A stretch of DNA of 64,000 bases from contig NZ_JAJPDW010000001.1 in NCBI RefSeq assembly GCF_021654035.1, positions 434,001 through 498,000 of the forward strand, read 5' to 3'. This DNA comes from Microbacterium aurantiacum (lineage in GTDB: Bacteria > Actinomycetota > Actinomycetes > Actinomycetales > Microbacteriaceae). Below, piece after piece: positions 52,238 through 61,228 of the stretch. The notes below the pieces were generated by a model, which was not told where the DNA came from, did not search any database, and was given only the letters and a program-made list of their open reading frames with translations. The first letter of the stretch is position 1, and each line of letters begins with the position of its first letter. The translations under genes and the position numbers were made by a program.

Positions 52238-53458
52238 TCAGTCCAGGCTCAGTGCGGTCAGCTCGACCTTGCGGCCCTCGCGGCTCGAGCGGAGTCCCGC
52301 CTCGGCCAGCAGCACGCCGCGCGCGCCGGAGAGGAGGTCGAACTCGTACTCGGTGCCGAGGGCGTACGAGAGGAGGAACTCCTCCCACTGCTGCTTGAAC
52401 CCGTTCTGGAAGACGTCGTTGGTGGGCACCTCGGCCCAATCGGCGTCGTAGTCGTGGTCGTCGGCGAGGTCGGGGTTCCACACCGGCTTCGGGGTGGCGT
52501 TCCGGTGCTGGATCTTCGCGCCGAAGAGTCCGACCACGGCCGAGCCGTGCGTGCCGTCGACGTGGAACTCCACGAGCTCGTCGCGGTTGACGCGCACCGT
52601 CCAGGAGGAGTTGATCTGCGCGACGATGGGCTCGCCCGCCGCGTTGCCGTCGATCTCGAAGATCCCGTAGGCGGCATCCTCTGCGGTGGCGGTGTAGTGT
52701 TCGCCGTTCTCGTCCCAGCGGTCGGCGATGTGCACCGAGGCCTGCGCGTAGACGCTCTTGACCTCGCCGAAGAGGTTCTCCAGCACGTAGTTCCAGTGCG
52801 GGAACATGTCGACGATGATCCCGCCGCCGTCTTCGGCGCGGTAGTTCCAGCTCGGGCGCTGCGCGGGCTGCCAGTCGCCCTCGAACACCCAGTATCCGAA
52901 CTCGCCGCGGACCGACAGGATGCGGCCGAAGAATCCGGAGTCGATGAGCCGCTTCAGCTTCTGCAGGCCGGGGAGGTAGAGCTTGTCGTGGACGACGCCG
53001 GTCTTCACGCCGGCGGCGGCGGCGAGCTTCGCGAGCTCCAGCGCCTCGTCGGCGGTCTCGGCGGTCGGCTTCTCGGTGTAGATCGTCTTGCCCGCGGCGA
53101 TCGCCTTGCGGAGGGCCGACGAGCGGGCCTTCGTCACCAGGAAGTCGGCGTAGATCTCCCAGCGCGGGTCGGCGAGGGCGGCGTCGAGGTCGGTGGTGTA
53201 GTCCTCGATGCCGTGCCGGGCGGCGAGCTCGGCGAGCTTGGCCTCGCTGCGTCCCACCAGGAGCGGCTTCACGGTCAGACGCGTGCCGTCGGGCAGCAGG
53301 ATGCCGCCGGCGTCGCGGATCGCGAGGATCGAGCGGACCAGATGCTGGCGGTACCCCATTCGACCCGAGACGCCGTTCATGATGATGCCGACCTCGCGGA
53401 CGGCGGGGCGGTCGACGGATGCCGGGGTGACGGCGGGGGCGAGGGCGGTGTCGCTCAC
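52238..53458 (-). CDS. Gfo/Idh/MocA-family oxidoreductase
   Basis: The 406-residue protein has an unusual N-terminus (VGIIMNGVSGRMGYRQHLVRSI), a Rossmann loop NGVSGRMG, then IYTEKPTAETADEA (EKP signature) and GVVHDKLYLPGLQKLKRLI. It oxidises or epimerises an unidentified sugar derivative. It is the first gene of the operon with DUF993 and the TIM barrel. Two LacI-type sites lie just upstream. Confidence 0.83.
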   Translation of the reverse strand: MSDTALAPAVTPASVDRPAVREVGIIMNGVSGRMGYRQHLVRSILAIRDAGGILLPDGTRLTVKPLLVGRSEAKLAELAARHGIEDYTTDLDAALADPRWEIYADFLVTKARSSALRKAIAAGKTIYTEKPTAETADEALELAKLAAAAGVKTGVVHDKLYLPGLQKLKRLIDSGFFGRILSVRGEFGYWVFEGDWQPAQRPSWNYRAEDGGGIIVDMFPHWNYVLENLFGEVKSVYAQASVHIADRWDENGEHYTATAEDAAYGIFEIDGNAAGEPIVAQINSSWTVRVNRDELVEFHVDGTHGSAVVGLFGAKIQHRNATPKPVWNPDLADDHDYDADWAEVPTNDVFQNGFKQQWEEFLLSYALGTEYEFDLLSGARGVLLAEAGLRSSREGRKVELTALSLD

Positions 53459-53516
53459 GGTGGCCTTCTTTCTGCGGGTGTGACCCGCCGAGGCGGGGAA
53501 CCGATCCGAGAGGAGC

Positions 53517-53579
53517 GGTAAACGCTTTCCAACTTATTCCAGTGTGCCACGGCGGATCCGCGATCCGCAAGCGCTTTCC
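53517..53579 (-). promoter_or_regulatory. promoter with two LacI-type operators before the DUF993 operon
   Basis: Minus strand: CGCAAGCGCTTTCC site (53566-53579, read GGAAAGCGCTTGCG), TTGCGG -35 (53570-53565), 18 bases, CACACT -10 (53546-53541), then GGAAAGCGTTTACC (53530-53517) downstream. Two palindromes about 50 bp apart bracket the promoter, which fits looped or cooperative repression by a LacI protein. Confidence 0.6.
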
Positions 53580-53594
53580 CGGTGGGCGGGAGTG

Positions 53595-55901
53595 TCAGCG
53601 CCCTCCGGCGGCGTCCATTTCGACCCCGCGCCCGGGAGTGGCGACGCGGGCTTCGTCCAGCGCGCACAGCGCGGACCCTCCGTCATCCGCCGCGCTCGCG
53701 AGTCGCTGCGCCGCAGCGGCGGGGAGGTGGATGCCGGCATCCGTCCGCAGCGGCAGGAGCCACAGCTGCAGGTCGGTGTCGGGACTGATGCGGAGGTCGT
53801 CGAGGTCGACGACGAACGGCGAGGCGTCCCAGAACCGGTCCGCGACGATGCGCCCGTCGGCGCGGAGCTGGGCGACGTCTCCCGCCCAGTCGATCCGCAG
53901 GGTCGCGTCTCGTCCGACGGCGGCGGGGAGGTGCAGGCGATGCACCGCGGCGTGGGCATCGATGACCGTGCGGTCGGGGGCGGTGTGCCGCCCGTCGCGG
54001 GCGCCGTAGCCCCCGGCATCCGGCGTCATCCCCGCGCGGATCTGCTCCGAGATCACCGTCGCCGTGCATCCGCTCACCGGGGTCTCCCACGTCCGGCGGC
54101 GCCAGCGACGGCCCTCGGGCAGGTACTCGAGGACGTCAGGCGTCGGCGCCTCGGTCCGCACCGACACGGTGCCGGCAGGATCCCAGGTCAGTTCGTCGCG
54201 CGAGAGAAGAAGGCGTCGTCGTCCCGTCGCGGCGTCGACCACCCACAGATCGGCGGCGAGGCGCGCGGGCACGACCAGGATGTCGAGCGCCCCCTCGGTG
54301 CCGGCCACGCGCACCGGGTCGAGGCCCGGACGCAGGGTCCGGACGGTGCCGTCGATCTCGGCCCGAACCTCGATCCCCGCGTCCTCGCGGAGCACGAGCG
54401 TGGGCACGGCGCGCGTACCCGCGTCTTCTTCGGCCACGCCGTCGAGGACGGTGACGAGCGACGCGGACGCCCACGCGACCTCCACCCCGCCGAGCGCCAG
54501 CCCGAGCGGCCAGCACGCGAGGGTGCCGGCCGGAATGGTCACCGCACGGTCGGGTACCTCCCACGTCCGCTTGTCGGTCTCGACGCGGAAACGGATGCCG
54601 GGGAGGTCGTCGAGGGGCTCGTACGGCTGCTGCCACCCGACGAAGAGGAACCCGCGAGTCCCGTCGCTGCGGATCGCCCATCGAGGCGTCGTGCGGTCGC
54701 GCACGCCCGCGGGTGCGACGTCCGGGAACGTCGTCGGCATCGTCGCGAGGTCGGAGCCGAACGCCTCGATCACGGCGTGCTGGAGGCGCAGCGCCGCGTG
54801 CGACGGCGCGACGCGACCGGCCTCGCCGATCGGGGCGTGGAAGTCGTAGCTCAGATCCGGCAGGTCGTTGGGGTACCCGGTCGCCTGGCTCTCTGCCGTC
54901 CCGAGGACCGGATTGGCGCCGCCGGCGTACATGTACAGCCCCTGCCAGGCCGATCCGCTGCCGAGCTTCGCGTGCGCGACGGCGGCGATGTCGGGCGCCG
55001 CCGGGCGCGGGCGGCGGTGGTAGGCGGTCGCCATGCCGCCGCCGACCTCGCACGTGGCACGGGGGAACAGCTCGGATGCCGAGGAGGCGGCGGCGACCTC
55101 GGCGGCGCGCAGGTCCGCGCCGATCCCGGGATCGTCCCAGCGGTCGGAGAAGAAGAAATGCGCGCGGAAGGTGTCGTCCCACGGCTGGTCGGGGTCCACC
55201 CAGAAGCCGTCTCCGTACCCGCCCCACAGCGGCACGACCTCACCCTCCGGTAGCTGCGCCGACCCCCATGCGGTCGCCGTCCACAGGGGCGCCGAGAGCC
55301 CGGCATCCCGGGCCAGGTGCTTGAGCGTGACGAGATGATCGGGTTGATCGTAGAGCTCGTTGTCGAGCTGGATGCCGAGGACGTTCTCGGGGTGCGCGCG
55401 TCCGTCGAGCGCCGCCCCCAGCGCGCCGAACCACTCCCGCACCACCGCGAGATAGGCGGGGTCGTCGGTGCGGTGCCGGACGGGGAGGGCCTGGACCCAG
55501 TCGGGGAACCCGCCGTTGCGGAGCTCGCCGTGCGCCCAGGGGCCGATCCGCAGGACGAGCTCGAGGCCCTCGGCGCGGACGGTGTCGACGAACGCCGCGA
55601 TGTCGAGCTCGCCATGGAAGTCGGCCGGTCCCGGCTCGGGCTGATGGTGGATCCACGGGACGTAGGTCGACACGACGTCGATGCCGCCCGCCCGCATGAG
55701 GCGGATCCGTTCGGTCCAGCGTGCCCGGGGCACCCGTGTGTAGTGCAGCTCGCCCGACACGGGGAGCCACGGTCGACCGTCGCGGAGGAGGGCGGCACTC
55801 GTGACCTCGAGTCCCGGCCGGATGTCGATGTCGTTCCCCATCGCGGGGCGCCGCACGGGCGCGGTGTCGCGGCGCACCCGCGCCCGTGCGGCGGCGTTCA
55901 C
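53595..55901 (-). CDS. GH35-type beta-galactosidase
   Basis: The 768-residue protein starts with the GH35 N-terminus (VSGELHYTRVPRARW, RAGGIDVVSTYVPWIHHQP), has the acid/base in GIQLDNELYDQ and a nucleophile candidate Glu in RATCEVGGGMATA. It then has long beta-domain C-terminal regions. There is no signal peptide. I choose the GTG at 55901 because it overlaps the arabinofuranosidase stop (GTGA); an ATG at 55841 (MGNDIDIRPG) is the alternative. It probably removes terminal galactose from imported galacto-oligosaccharides. Confidence 0.85.
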   Translation of the reverse strand: MNAAARARVRRDTAPVRRPAMGNDIDIRPGLEVTSAALLRDGRPWLPVSGELHYTRVPRARWTERIRLMRAGGIDVVSTYVPWIHHQPEPGPADFHGELDIAAFVDTVRAEGLELVLRIGPWAHGELRNGGFPDWVQALPVRHRTDDPAYLAVVREWFGALGAALDGRAHPENVLGIQLDNELYDQPDHLVTLKHLARDAGLSAPLWTATAWGSAQLPEGEVVPLWGGYGDGFWVDPDQPWDDTFRAHFFFSDRWDDPGIGADLRAAEVAAASSASELFPRATCEVGGGMATAYHRRPRPAAPDIAAVAHAKLGSGSAWQGLYMYAGGANPVLGTAESQATGYPNDLPDLSYDFHAPIGEAGRVAPSHAALRLQHAVIEAFGSDLATMPTTFPDVAPAGVRDRTTPRWAIRSDGTRGFLFVGWQQPYEPLDDLPGIRFRVETDKRTWEVPDRAVTIPAGTLACWPLGLALGGVEVAWASASLVTVLDGVAEEDAGTRAVPTLVLREDAGIEVRAEIDGTVRTLRPGLDPVRVAGTEGALDILVVPARLAADLWVVDAATGRRRLLLSRDELTWDPAGTVSVRTEAPTPDVLEYLPEGRRWRRRTWETPVSGCTATVISEQIRAGMTPDAGGYGARDGRHTAPDRTVIDAHAAVHRLHLPAAVGRDATLRIDWAGDVAQLRADGRIVADRFWDASPFVVDLDDLRISPDTDLQLWLLPLRTDAGIHLPAAAAQRLASAADDGGSALCALDEARVATPGRGVEMDAAGGR

Positions 55902-57412
55902 GCCGAGCCCAGCCGGATCGCCGCCCACGACACCGGCGGCAGCGCGACGGTGAGTTCGGCATCCGTCACCCGGGCGTCCGCCCGCCGGATGCCGACGCGA
56001 TCGGTGTCCTCGAGCGTGTTGGCCGCGGCCAGGTCGTCCTCGTGGAGGAGGTGCGCCTCGACGACGGCGAGACCGGCCGCGCCGAGCGGGGACAGATCCA
56101 CCCGCACAGTCGCGGCGTCGCTCACGGAGCGGTTCACGAGGAACAGCGTCGCGCCGTCGTTGTCGATCGTCGCGACGGCGTTGACCGCCGCGACGTCGCC
56201 GAATCGGGCGCTCGGCACGGTACCGGCGGTGACCGGCACGCGCACCGCGCGTCCCTGCGCCAGGCGCGACGTGAGCGAGAACGGGAAGAAGGTCGTCTGC
56301 CGCCAAGTCGGGCCGCCCGGCTCGGTCATGATCGGCGCGATCACGTTGACCAGCTGCGCGAGGGATGCCGAGCGCACGCGGTCGGCGTGCTGGAGGAGGG
56401 TGATCATGAGGTCGCCGAACACGACGGCATCCAGAGCGCTGTAGGAATCCTCGAGCTGGCGCGGAGCGATCGGCCATTCGTCGGGACCGTACTGCTTCTG
56501 CTGGGCCTCCCAGCGGTCGAGGTACCAGACGTTCCACTCGTCGAATGAGATCATGATGCGCTTGTCGCTGCCGCGCTCGGCGGCGACGTGGTCGGCGGTC
56601 GCGACGACCGAGGCGATGAAGCGGGCCATGTCCTCGCCGGAGGTCAGGAACTCCTGTGCGTCGCCGTCGCGCTCCTGGTAGTAGGCGTGGCACGAGATGA
56701 AGTCGACGTCGTCGAAGGTGTGCTGCAGCACCTCGCGCTCCCACGAGCCGAAGGTCGGCATCGTCCGCCCGGACGACCCGCACGCGACGAGTTCGATCGA
56801 CGGATCGAGCTGGCGCATCGCCTTGGCGGTCCGCGAGGCGAGCTTGCCGTAATCCTCTGCGTTCCGGTGCCCGAGCTGCCAGGGTCCGTCCATCTCGTTG
56901 CCGAGGCACCACATCTTCACCGCGAACGGCTCGGGGTGGCCGTTGGCCGCGCGACGCTCGGTCCACGCGGTCGGGACGATGGTGTTCGCATACTCGAGGA
57001 GGTCGAGGGCCTCGGCGGTGCCGCGCGTGCCGAGGTTCACCGCGAGCATCAGGTCGCTGCCGACCGCGTCGAGCCACTGCTGGAACTCGTGCAGTCCGAT
57101 CCGGTTGGTCTCGGTGGCGTGCCAGGCGAGGTCCAGACGCCGCGGTCGTTCGTCGACCGGACCGATGCCGTCTTCCCAGCGGTACCCCGAGACGAAGTTC
57201 CCGCCGGGGTAGCGGATGGTGCTGACGCCGAGCTCGCGGACGAGGTCGATGACGTCCTGGCGGAACCCGTTCTCGTCGGCGGTGGGGTGGCCGGGCTCGA
57301 AGATGCCGTCGTAGATGTGGCGTCCGAGATGCTCGACGAACCCGCCGAAGATGCGGCGATCGATCGGGGCGATCTCCAGGTAGGGGTCCAGGCGTGCGGT
57401 GGCGTCGGTCAT
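55898..57412 (-). CDS. abfA: GH51 alpha-L-arabinofuranosidase
   Basis: The 504-residue cytoplasmic enzyme has IFGGFVEHLGRHIYDGIFEP, RYPGGNFVSGYRWEDGIGP, the acid/base MWCLGNEMDGPWQ and the nucleophile in ISFDEWNVWY, all hallmarks of GH51. It removes arabinofuranosyl groups from arabinan, arabinogalactan or arabinoxylan oligomers. It is coupled to GH35 downstream and has its own promoter at 57442-57471. Confidence 0.93.
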   Translation of the reverse strand: MTDATARLDPYLEIAPIDRRIFGGFVEHLGRHIYDGIFEPGHPTADENGFRQDVIDLVRELGVSTIRYPGGNFVSGYRWEDGIGPVDERPRRLDLAWHATETNRIGLHEFQQWLDAVGSDLMLAVNLGTRGTAEALDLLEYANTIVPTAWTERRAANGHPEPFAVKMWCLGNEMDGPWQLGHRNAEDYGKLASRTAKAMRQLDPSIELVACGSSGRTMPTFGSWEREVLQHTFDDVDFISCHAYYQERDGDAQEFLTSGEDMARFIASVVATADHVAAERGSDKRIMISFDEWNVWYLDRWEAQQKQYGPDEWPIAPRQLEDSYSALDAVVFGDLMITLLQHADRVRSASLAQLVNVIAPIMTEPGGPTWRQTTFFPFSLTSRLAQGRAVRVPVTAGTVPSARFGDVAAVNAVATIDNDGATLFLVNRSVSDAATVRVDLSPLGAAGLAVVEAHLLHEDDLAAANTLEDTDRVGIRRADARVTDAELTVALPPVSWAAIRLGSA

Positions 57413-57441
57413 GTCACTGCCTCTCTGCGGTGTGCGGGGGG

Positions 57442-57471
57442 ATTATGTTGCGGAAATCGCGTTATCCGCCA
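57442..57471 (-). promoter_or_regulatory. promoter with palindromic operator between GH42 and GH51 genes
   Basis: Minus strand: TGGCGG (-35, 57471-57466), 18 bases, CATAAT (-10, 57447-57442). The spacer is occupied by GCGGATAACGCGATTTCCGC (57469-57450), a 20-bp palindrome matching at 8 of 10 pairs with central CG, typical of LacI-family sites. It lets abfA and GH35 be expressed apart from the ABC operon. Confidence 0.6.
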
Positions 57472-57474
57472 CCC

Positions 57475-59562
57475 TCAGGCTACGGGTACCGCGAGCCCTT
57501 CCGCAGGTGCGATCGCCTGCTCCGTCTCAGGGCGGGTGACCGCGACACGAATGAAGGCCACCTGCTGCGGGTCCAGCTCCAGGTGATCGACGGCCGCGCC
57601 GGTTTCGGCGTCGGTGCCTTCGATGTCGACCGACACGGGGGCGTCGGTGTGGTTGATGACGGTCACGAGGTCGCCGCGGCGGGCGGCCTCCACCCCGGGG
57701 GGGAGATTCTCCACGACCGGACGGATACCGGCTCCCGCCACGACCGCGGCGACGATGGCGTCGATGCCCGCAGCGTCCGGGTGGGTCGCGACGTACCAGG
57801 CCTCACCCGCGCCGTGCCGGTGCCGGGTGAGGGCGGGGCCACCCTCGGCGAGCCCGTCGGCGAAGCGCGCGAGCACGTCGGCGCCGCGCGCGTGGATGTG
57901 CTCGGCGACGAGACCCCCGTCGAAGACGACGCCGCCGTAGCGGACGCCGACGCGGGCGGCATCCGTCGCCGTATCCGGCGCGATCGTCGTGAGGGCACCG
58001 ACGCCCATGCCACCGACGCCGCGAGAGGGGAGAGCGCCGAAGTCCTCGAAGCGGATGCCGAACACGTCGCCGAGCCGGGTGAGGAACCCGCCGGGGAGGA
58101 ATTGGTCGTGGGCGTCGACGATGTCGGTGAAGGGACCGCCGAGGAGCGTTCCACCGTTCTCGACGAAGCGCACCAGAGCCGCGGCGCCCTCGTCGCGGAG
58201 GAGGTAGAGCGCCGGGGCGAGGACGAGGTCGACGCGCTCGCCGGCCGCCTCCTCGGGCGCGATGATGTCGACCTGGATGCCGCGCGCGTGGAGCGCCCCG
58301 TACCAGTCGAGGCAGATCGCGAGGTAGTCCAGCAGCACCGGGTGGTCGCGTTCTTCGACCGCCCACCAGTTCTCCCAGTCGAAGACCAGGCCCACGCGCG
58401 CATCGGTGCCCGGCGCCGGGGCGGGGAGGGTCGGGAGGGCGGCGAGGCGCGCGCCGAGCTCCGTGACGGCGTCCCAGGTGCGGGTGTCGGTTCCGGCGTG
58501 GGGGAGCATCGCCGAGTGGAACTTCTCGCTCCCCGCGCGGGACTGCCGCCACTGGAAGAACATGATCCCGTCGGCTCCGCGCCCGACCGACTGCGCGGTC
58601 TCGACCATGAGCATGCCGGGGGACTTCCCGGGGTTGGCGGGGCGCCAGTTGACGGCATCCGTCGCCTGCTCCCACAGCAGCCACGGCACGTCGGGCTTGA
58701 GGGAGCGGACCAGGTCGCGTTGGAACGCGGCGTCGCGCACACGGTGAGGGTTCGCCGGGTCCGGGTAGCAGTCGTCGGCGATGACGTCCATGTGCGGTGC
58801 CCACCGGCGGTAGTCCGCGGGCTTGAACGGGCCCATGAAGTTCGTCGTGATCGGCTGCGTGGCCCCGGCCTCCTGCAGGATGCGGCGCTCGGCGAGGTAG
58901 CACTCCAGCAGCATGTCGCTGGTGAACCGTCGCCAGTCGAGCATCGACGACGGGTTGTGGCTGTAGGGCGCGAGGCGCGGGGGGAAGATCTCGTCGAACG
59001 ATCCGTAGCGCTGCGACCAGAAGCTCGTGCCCCACGCCTCGTTGAGCGCGGCGATGCTCGTGTACTTCTCGCGCAGCCAGACGCGGTAGGCGTCGCGGGC
59101 GGCATCCGAGAAGTCCATCGGCAGGTGGCATCCGAACTCGTTGCCGACGTGCCACATCACCACCGCGGGGTGGTGGACGTAGCGCTCCGCGAGGCGGCGA
59201 ACGAGCTCCCCCGCCAGACGGCGGTAGACGGGGGAGGACGGGGCGAAGTGCTGACGGCTCCCGGGCCAGTAAGACGCGCCGCTCTGATCGGCCGGAAGCG
59301 TCTCGGGGTAGGTCGCACTCACCCACGGCGGCGGCGAGGCGGTGGCAGTGGCGAGGTTCACCCGGATGTCGCCGGCGTGCAGGGTGTCGATGACGGTGTC
59401 GAGCCAATCAAAGTCCCACACGTCCTCGGCGGGTTGGATGCGCGACCACGCGAAGATGCCGAGGCTGACGATGTTGACCCCCGCCTCCTGCATGAGACGG
59501 ACGTCTTCGGCCCACACCTCCTCGGGCCACTGGTCCGGGTTGTAGTCGGCGCCGTAGAACAC
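57475..59562 (-). CDS. GH42 beta-galactosidase
   Basis: The 695-residue protein begins VFYGADYNPDQWPEEVW, the classic GH42 start, then GVNIVSLGIFAWSRIQP, VMWHVGNEFGCH (acid/base Glu), PHMDVIADDCYPDP and LLWEQATDAVNW (nucleophile Glu). It has the trimerisation and C-terminal domains of the family. It acts on beta-galacto-oligosaccharides, often galactan-derived. The GTG at 59562 follows CAGGAG; the upstream frame is longer but lacks a better start. Confidence 0.92.
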   Translation of the reverse strand: MFYGADYNPDQWPEEVWAEDVRLMQEAGVNIVSLGIFAWSRIQPAEDVWDFDWLDTVIDTLHAGDIRVNLATATASPPPWVSATYPETLPADQSGASYWPGSRQHFAPSSPVYRRLAGELVRRLAERYVHHPAVVMWHVGNEFGCHLPMDFSDAARDAYRVWLREKYTSIAALNEAWGTSFWSQRYGSFDEIFPPRLAPYSHNPSSMLDWRRFTSDMLLECYLAERRILQEAGATQPITTNFMGPFKPADYRRWAPHMDVIADDCYPDPANPHRVRDAAFQRDLVRSLKPDVPWLLWEQATDAVNWRPANPGKSPGMLMVETAQSVGRGADGIMFFQWRQSRAGSEKFHSAMLPHAGTDTRTWDAVTELGARLAALPTLPAPAPGTDARVGLVFDWENWWAVEERDHPVLLDYLAICLDWYGALHARGIQVDIIAPEEAAGERVDLVLAPALYLLRDEGAAALVRFVENGGTLLGGPFTDIVDAHDQFLPGGFLTRLGDVFGIRFEDFGALPSRGVGGMGVGALTTIAPDTATDAARVGVRYGGVVFDGGLVAEHIHARGADVLARFADGLAEGGPALTRHRHGAGEAWYVATHPDAAGIDAIVAAVVAGAGIRPVVENLPPGVEAARRGDLVTVINHTDAPVSVDIEGTDAETGAAVDHLELDPQQVAFIRVAVTRPETEQAIAPAEGLAVPVA

Positions 59563-59621
59563 GTCGGGGACTCCTGTCGTGGGAAGAAGGAAGCGAAGGG
59601 GTGGAGCGGGCGCGCGACGCG

Positions 59622-60290
59622 TCAGGCGCGTCTGCGCGGGCGGACGGGAACGGCCATGGCCGCCAGCGCGGTGCACCCGAGGGCGGCGATGACCAACGGG
59701 AGGAGCACCCACGTGACGACGACCGCGAAGACGACGGTCGCGAGCAGGTAGGCGGCCCCGGCGGGATCGGCGGCCAGGGCGTGGGGGGTCGCGCGGATCG
59801 CCGCGCGCCAGCCGGTCTCGGGCGTCCACAGCGTCGCGGACGTCAGGACGACGAGGGCCGTCGCGGCCAGACCTGCCCAGCCGACGGCCTCGATCACGGG
59901 TCCGCCGGGAAGGAACCCGCTCCGGGCGAGGTCGATGTCGAGCAGCAGCACGAGGGTCGCCACCACCGCGATCAGCCCGACGACGAGCCCGCCGGGGAGG
60001 GCACGGTGAAGGTCGCGGAAGAACGTCCGCACGTGCGACTCCTCCGCGGCGGCGAACCGCCGGAGATGACGGATGCCTGCCGCCAGCGCCGCGGGCAGCG
60101 TCACGAGCGGCAGCGAGACCACGGTGATGAGGAGCCCGACGATCAGCACCTCGCCGAAGAGGGCGAACCGCGCCCCGGCGCCGGGGTTCCGTGCGATCTC
60201 GTGCCCTTCGGGCGTGGGGCCGGCACCGGAGAGCGCCTCGCGCTTCGCCGCGCGCTCCTCGGCGCGGACCGACATCCGGGGGCGGGCCAC
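59622..60290 (-). CDS. YesL/DUF624-family membrane protein
   Basis: The 222-residue protein has about five membrane spans (such as LFGEVLIVGLLITVVSLPLV) and the YesL hallmark of following an oligosaccharide ABC permease. Its role is unclear; a link to sugar uptake is inferred from context. I use the GTG at 60290, 2 bases after the permease stop with AAGGG upstream; an ATG at 60275 is possible. Confidence 0.78.
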   Translation of the reverse strand: MARPRMSVRAEERAAKREALSGAGPTPEGHEIARNPGAGARFALFGEVLIVGLLITVVSLPLVTLPAALAAGIRHLRRFAAAEESHVRTFFRDLHRALPGGLVVGLIAVVATLVLLLDIDLARSGFLPGGPVIEAVGWAGLAATALVVLTSATLWTPETGWRAAIRATPHALAADPAGAAYLLATVVFAVVVTWVLLPLVIAALGCTALAAMAVPVRPRRRA

Positions 60291-60292
60291 GA

Positions 60293-61228
60293 TCAGCCCT
60301 TCAGGCCCTGGGTCGCGACGCCGTCGACGAGGAAGCGCTGGAAGACGATGAAGAACAGCAGCACCGGGACGAGGGCGATGAAGCTCGCGGTCACGGTCGC
60401 GCCGTAGTCGCTCGTCGAGGTCTGGTCGTTCCACAGGCGGAGCGCGATCGGCAGCGGATAGTTGTCGGGGCTCGTCAGGTACAGCAGCGGTCCGAGGAAG
60501 TCGTTCCAGCTCCAGATGAACGCGAAGATCGCGCACGTGATGAGGGCCGGGCGGATGAGCGGCACGATGATCGCCCAGAAGATCCGGATGTGGCCCGCGC
60601 CGTCGATGCGGGCCGCTTCATCCATGTCGCGCGGCATCTGCCGCATGAACTGCACCAGGAGGAAGACGAAGAACGCCTCGGTGGCGAGGAACTTCGGCAG
60701 CACGAGCGGCCAGAAGGTGTCGATCATGTCGAGCGAGTTGAAGAGCAGGTACTGCGGGATGATCACGACGTGGAACGGCAGCAGGAGCGTGCCGATCATC
60801 GCGGCGAAGAGGATCCCGAGGCCCTTGAACTGGATGCGGGCGAACGCGTACGCCGCGAGCGCCGACGACATCACGGTGCCGATGACCGCGAGAACCGCGA
60901 GGATGAGCGAGTTGGCGAAGAAGCGCCACATCGGGATGCCGGCGATCCCCTCCATCACGGTGAGGTAGTTCTGCACCGTGGGGCTGTCCGGCAGAATGCC
61001 GGGGTTCTGTCCGAATTCGGAGTTCGGCTTGAACGTCGCGAAGAGCAGCCAGACGAGCGGGTAGAGGACGACCGCGGTGATCACCGCGAGCACGATGAAC
61101 CACACCACGGTCTGCCATGTCTTGCGCTTGACGCGGCGACGGGTGGGAGACGGCGTCGCGGTGTCGTTCTCGAGGTCCTGCTGCTCGAGGACCTGGACGG
61201 CGGGTTCGCCGAAGGATGCGGAGCTCAT
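60293..61228 (-). CDS. carbohydrate ABC transporter permease (MalG type)
   Basis: The 311-residue protein has six membrane spans and the EAA loop DEAARIDGAGHIRIFWAIIVP, which contacts the ATPase. The first 35 residues are a hydrophilic, charged leader. The ATG at 61228 overlaps the upstream permease stop (ATGA). No dedicated ATPase is in the operon, so a shared MsiK-type ATPase elsewhere probably powers it. Confidence 0.9.
   Translation of the reverse strand: MSSASFGEPAVQVLEQQDLENDTATPSPTRRRVKRKTWQTVVWFIVLAVITAVVLYPLVWLLFATFKPNSEFGQNPGILPDSPTVQNYLTVMEGIAGIPMWRFFANSLILAVLAVIGTVMSSALAAYAFARIQFKGLGILFAAMIGTLLLPFHVVIIPQYLLFNSLDMIDTFWPLVLPKFLATEAFFVFLLVQFMRQMPRDMDEAARIDGAGHIRIFWAIIVPLIRPALITCAIFAFIWSWNDFLGPLLYLTSPDNYPLPIALRLWNDQTSTSDYGATVTASFIALVPVLLFFIVFQRFLVDGVATQGLKG

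Noticed and set aside
53595..57077. A 1160-residue fusion of GH35 with an N-terminal extension
   Set aside because: The upstream 390 codons are the GH51 gene read in another frame, and GTGA at 55898-55901 gives a natural separate start.
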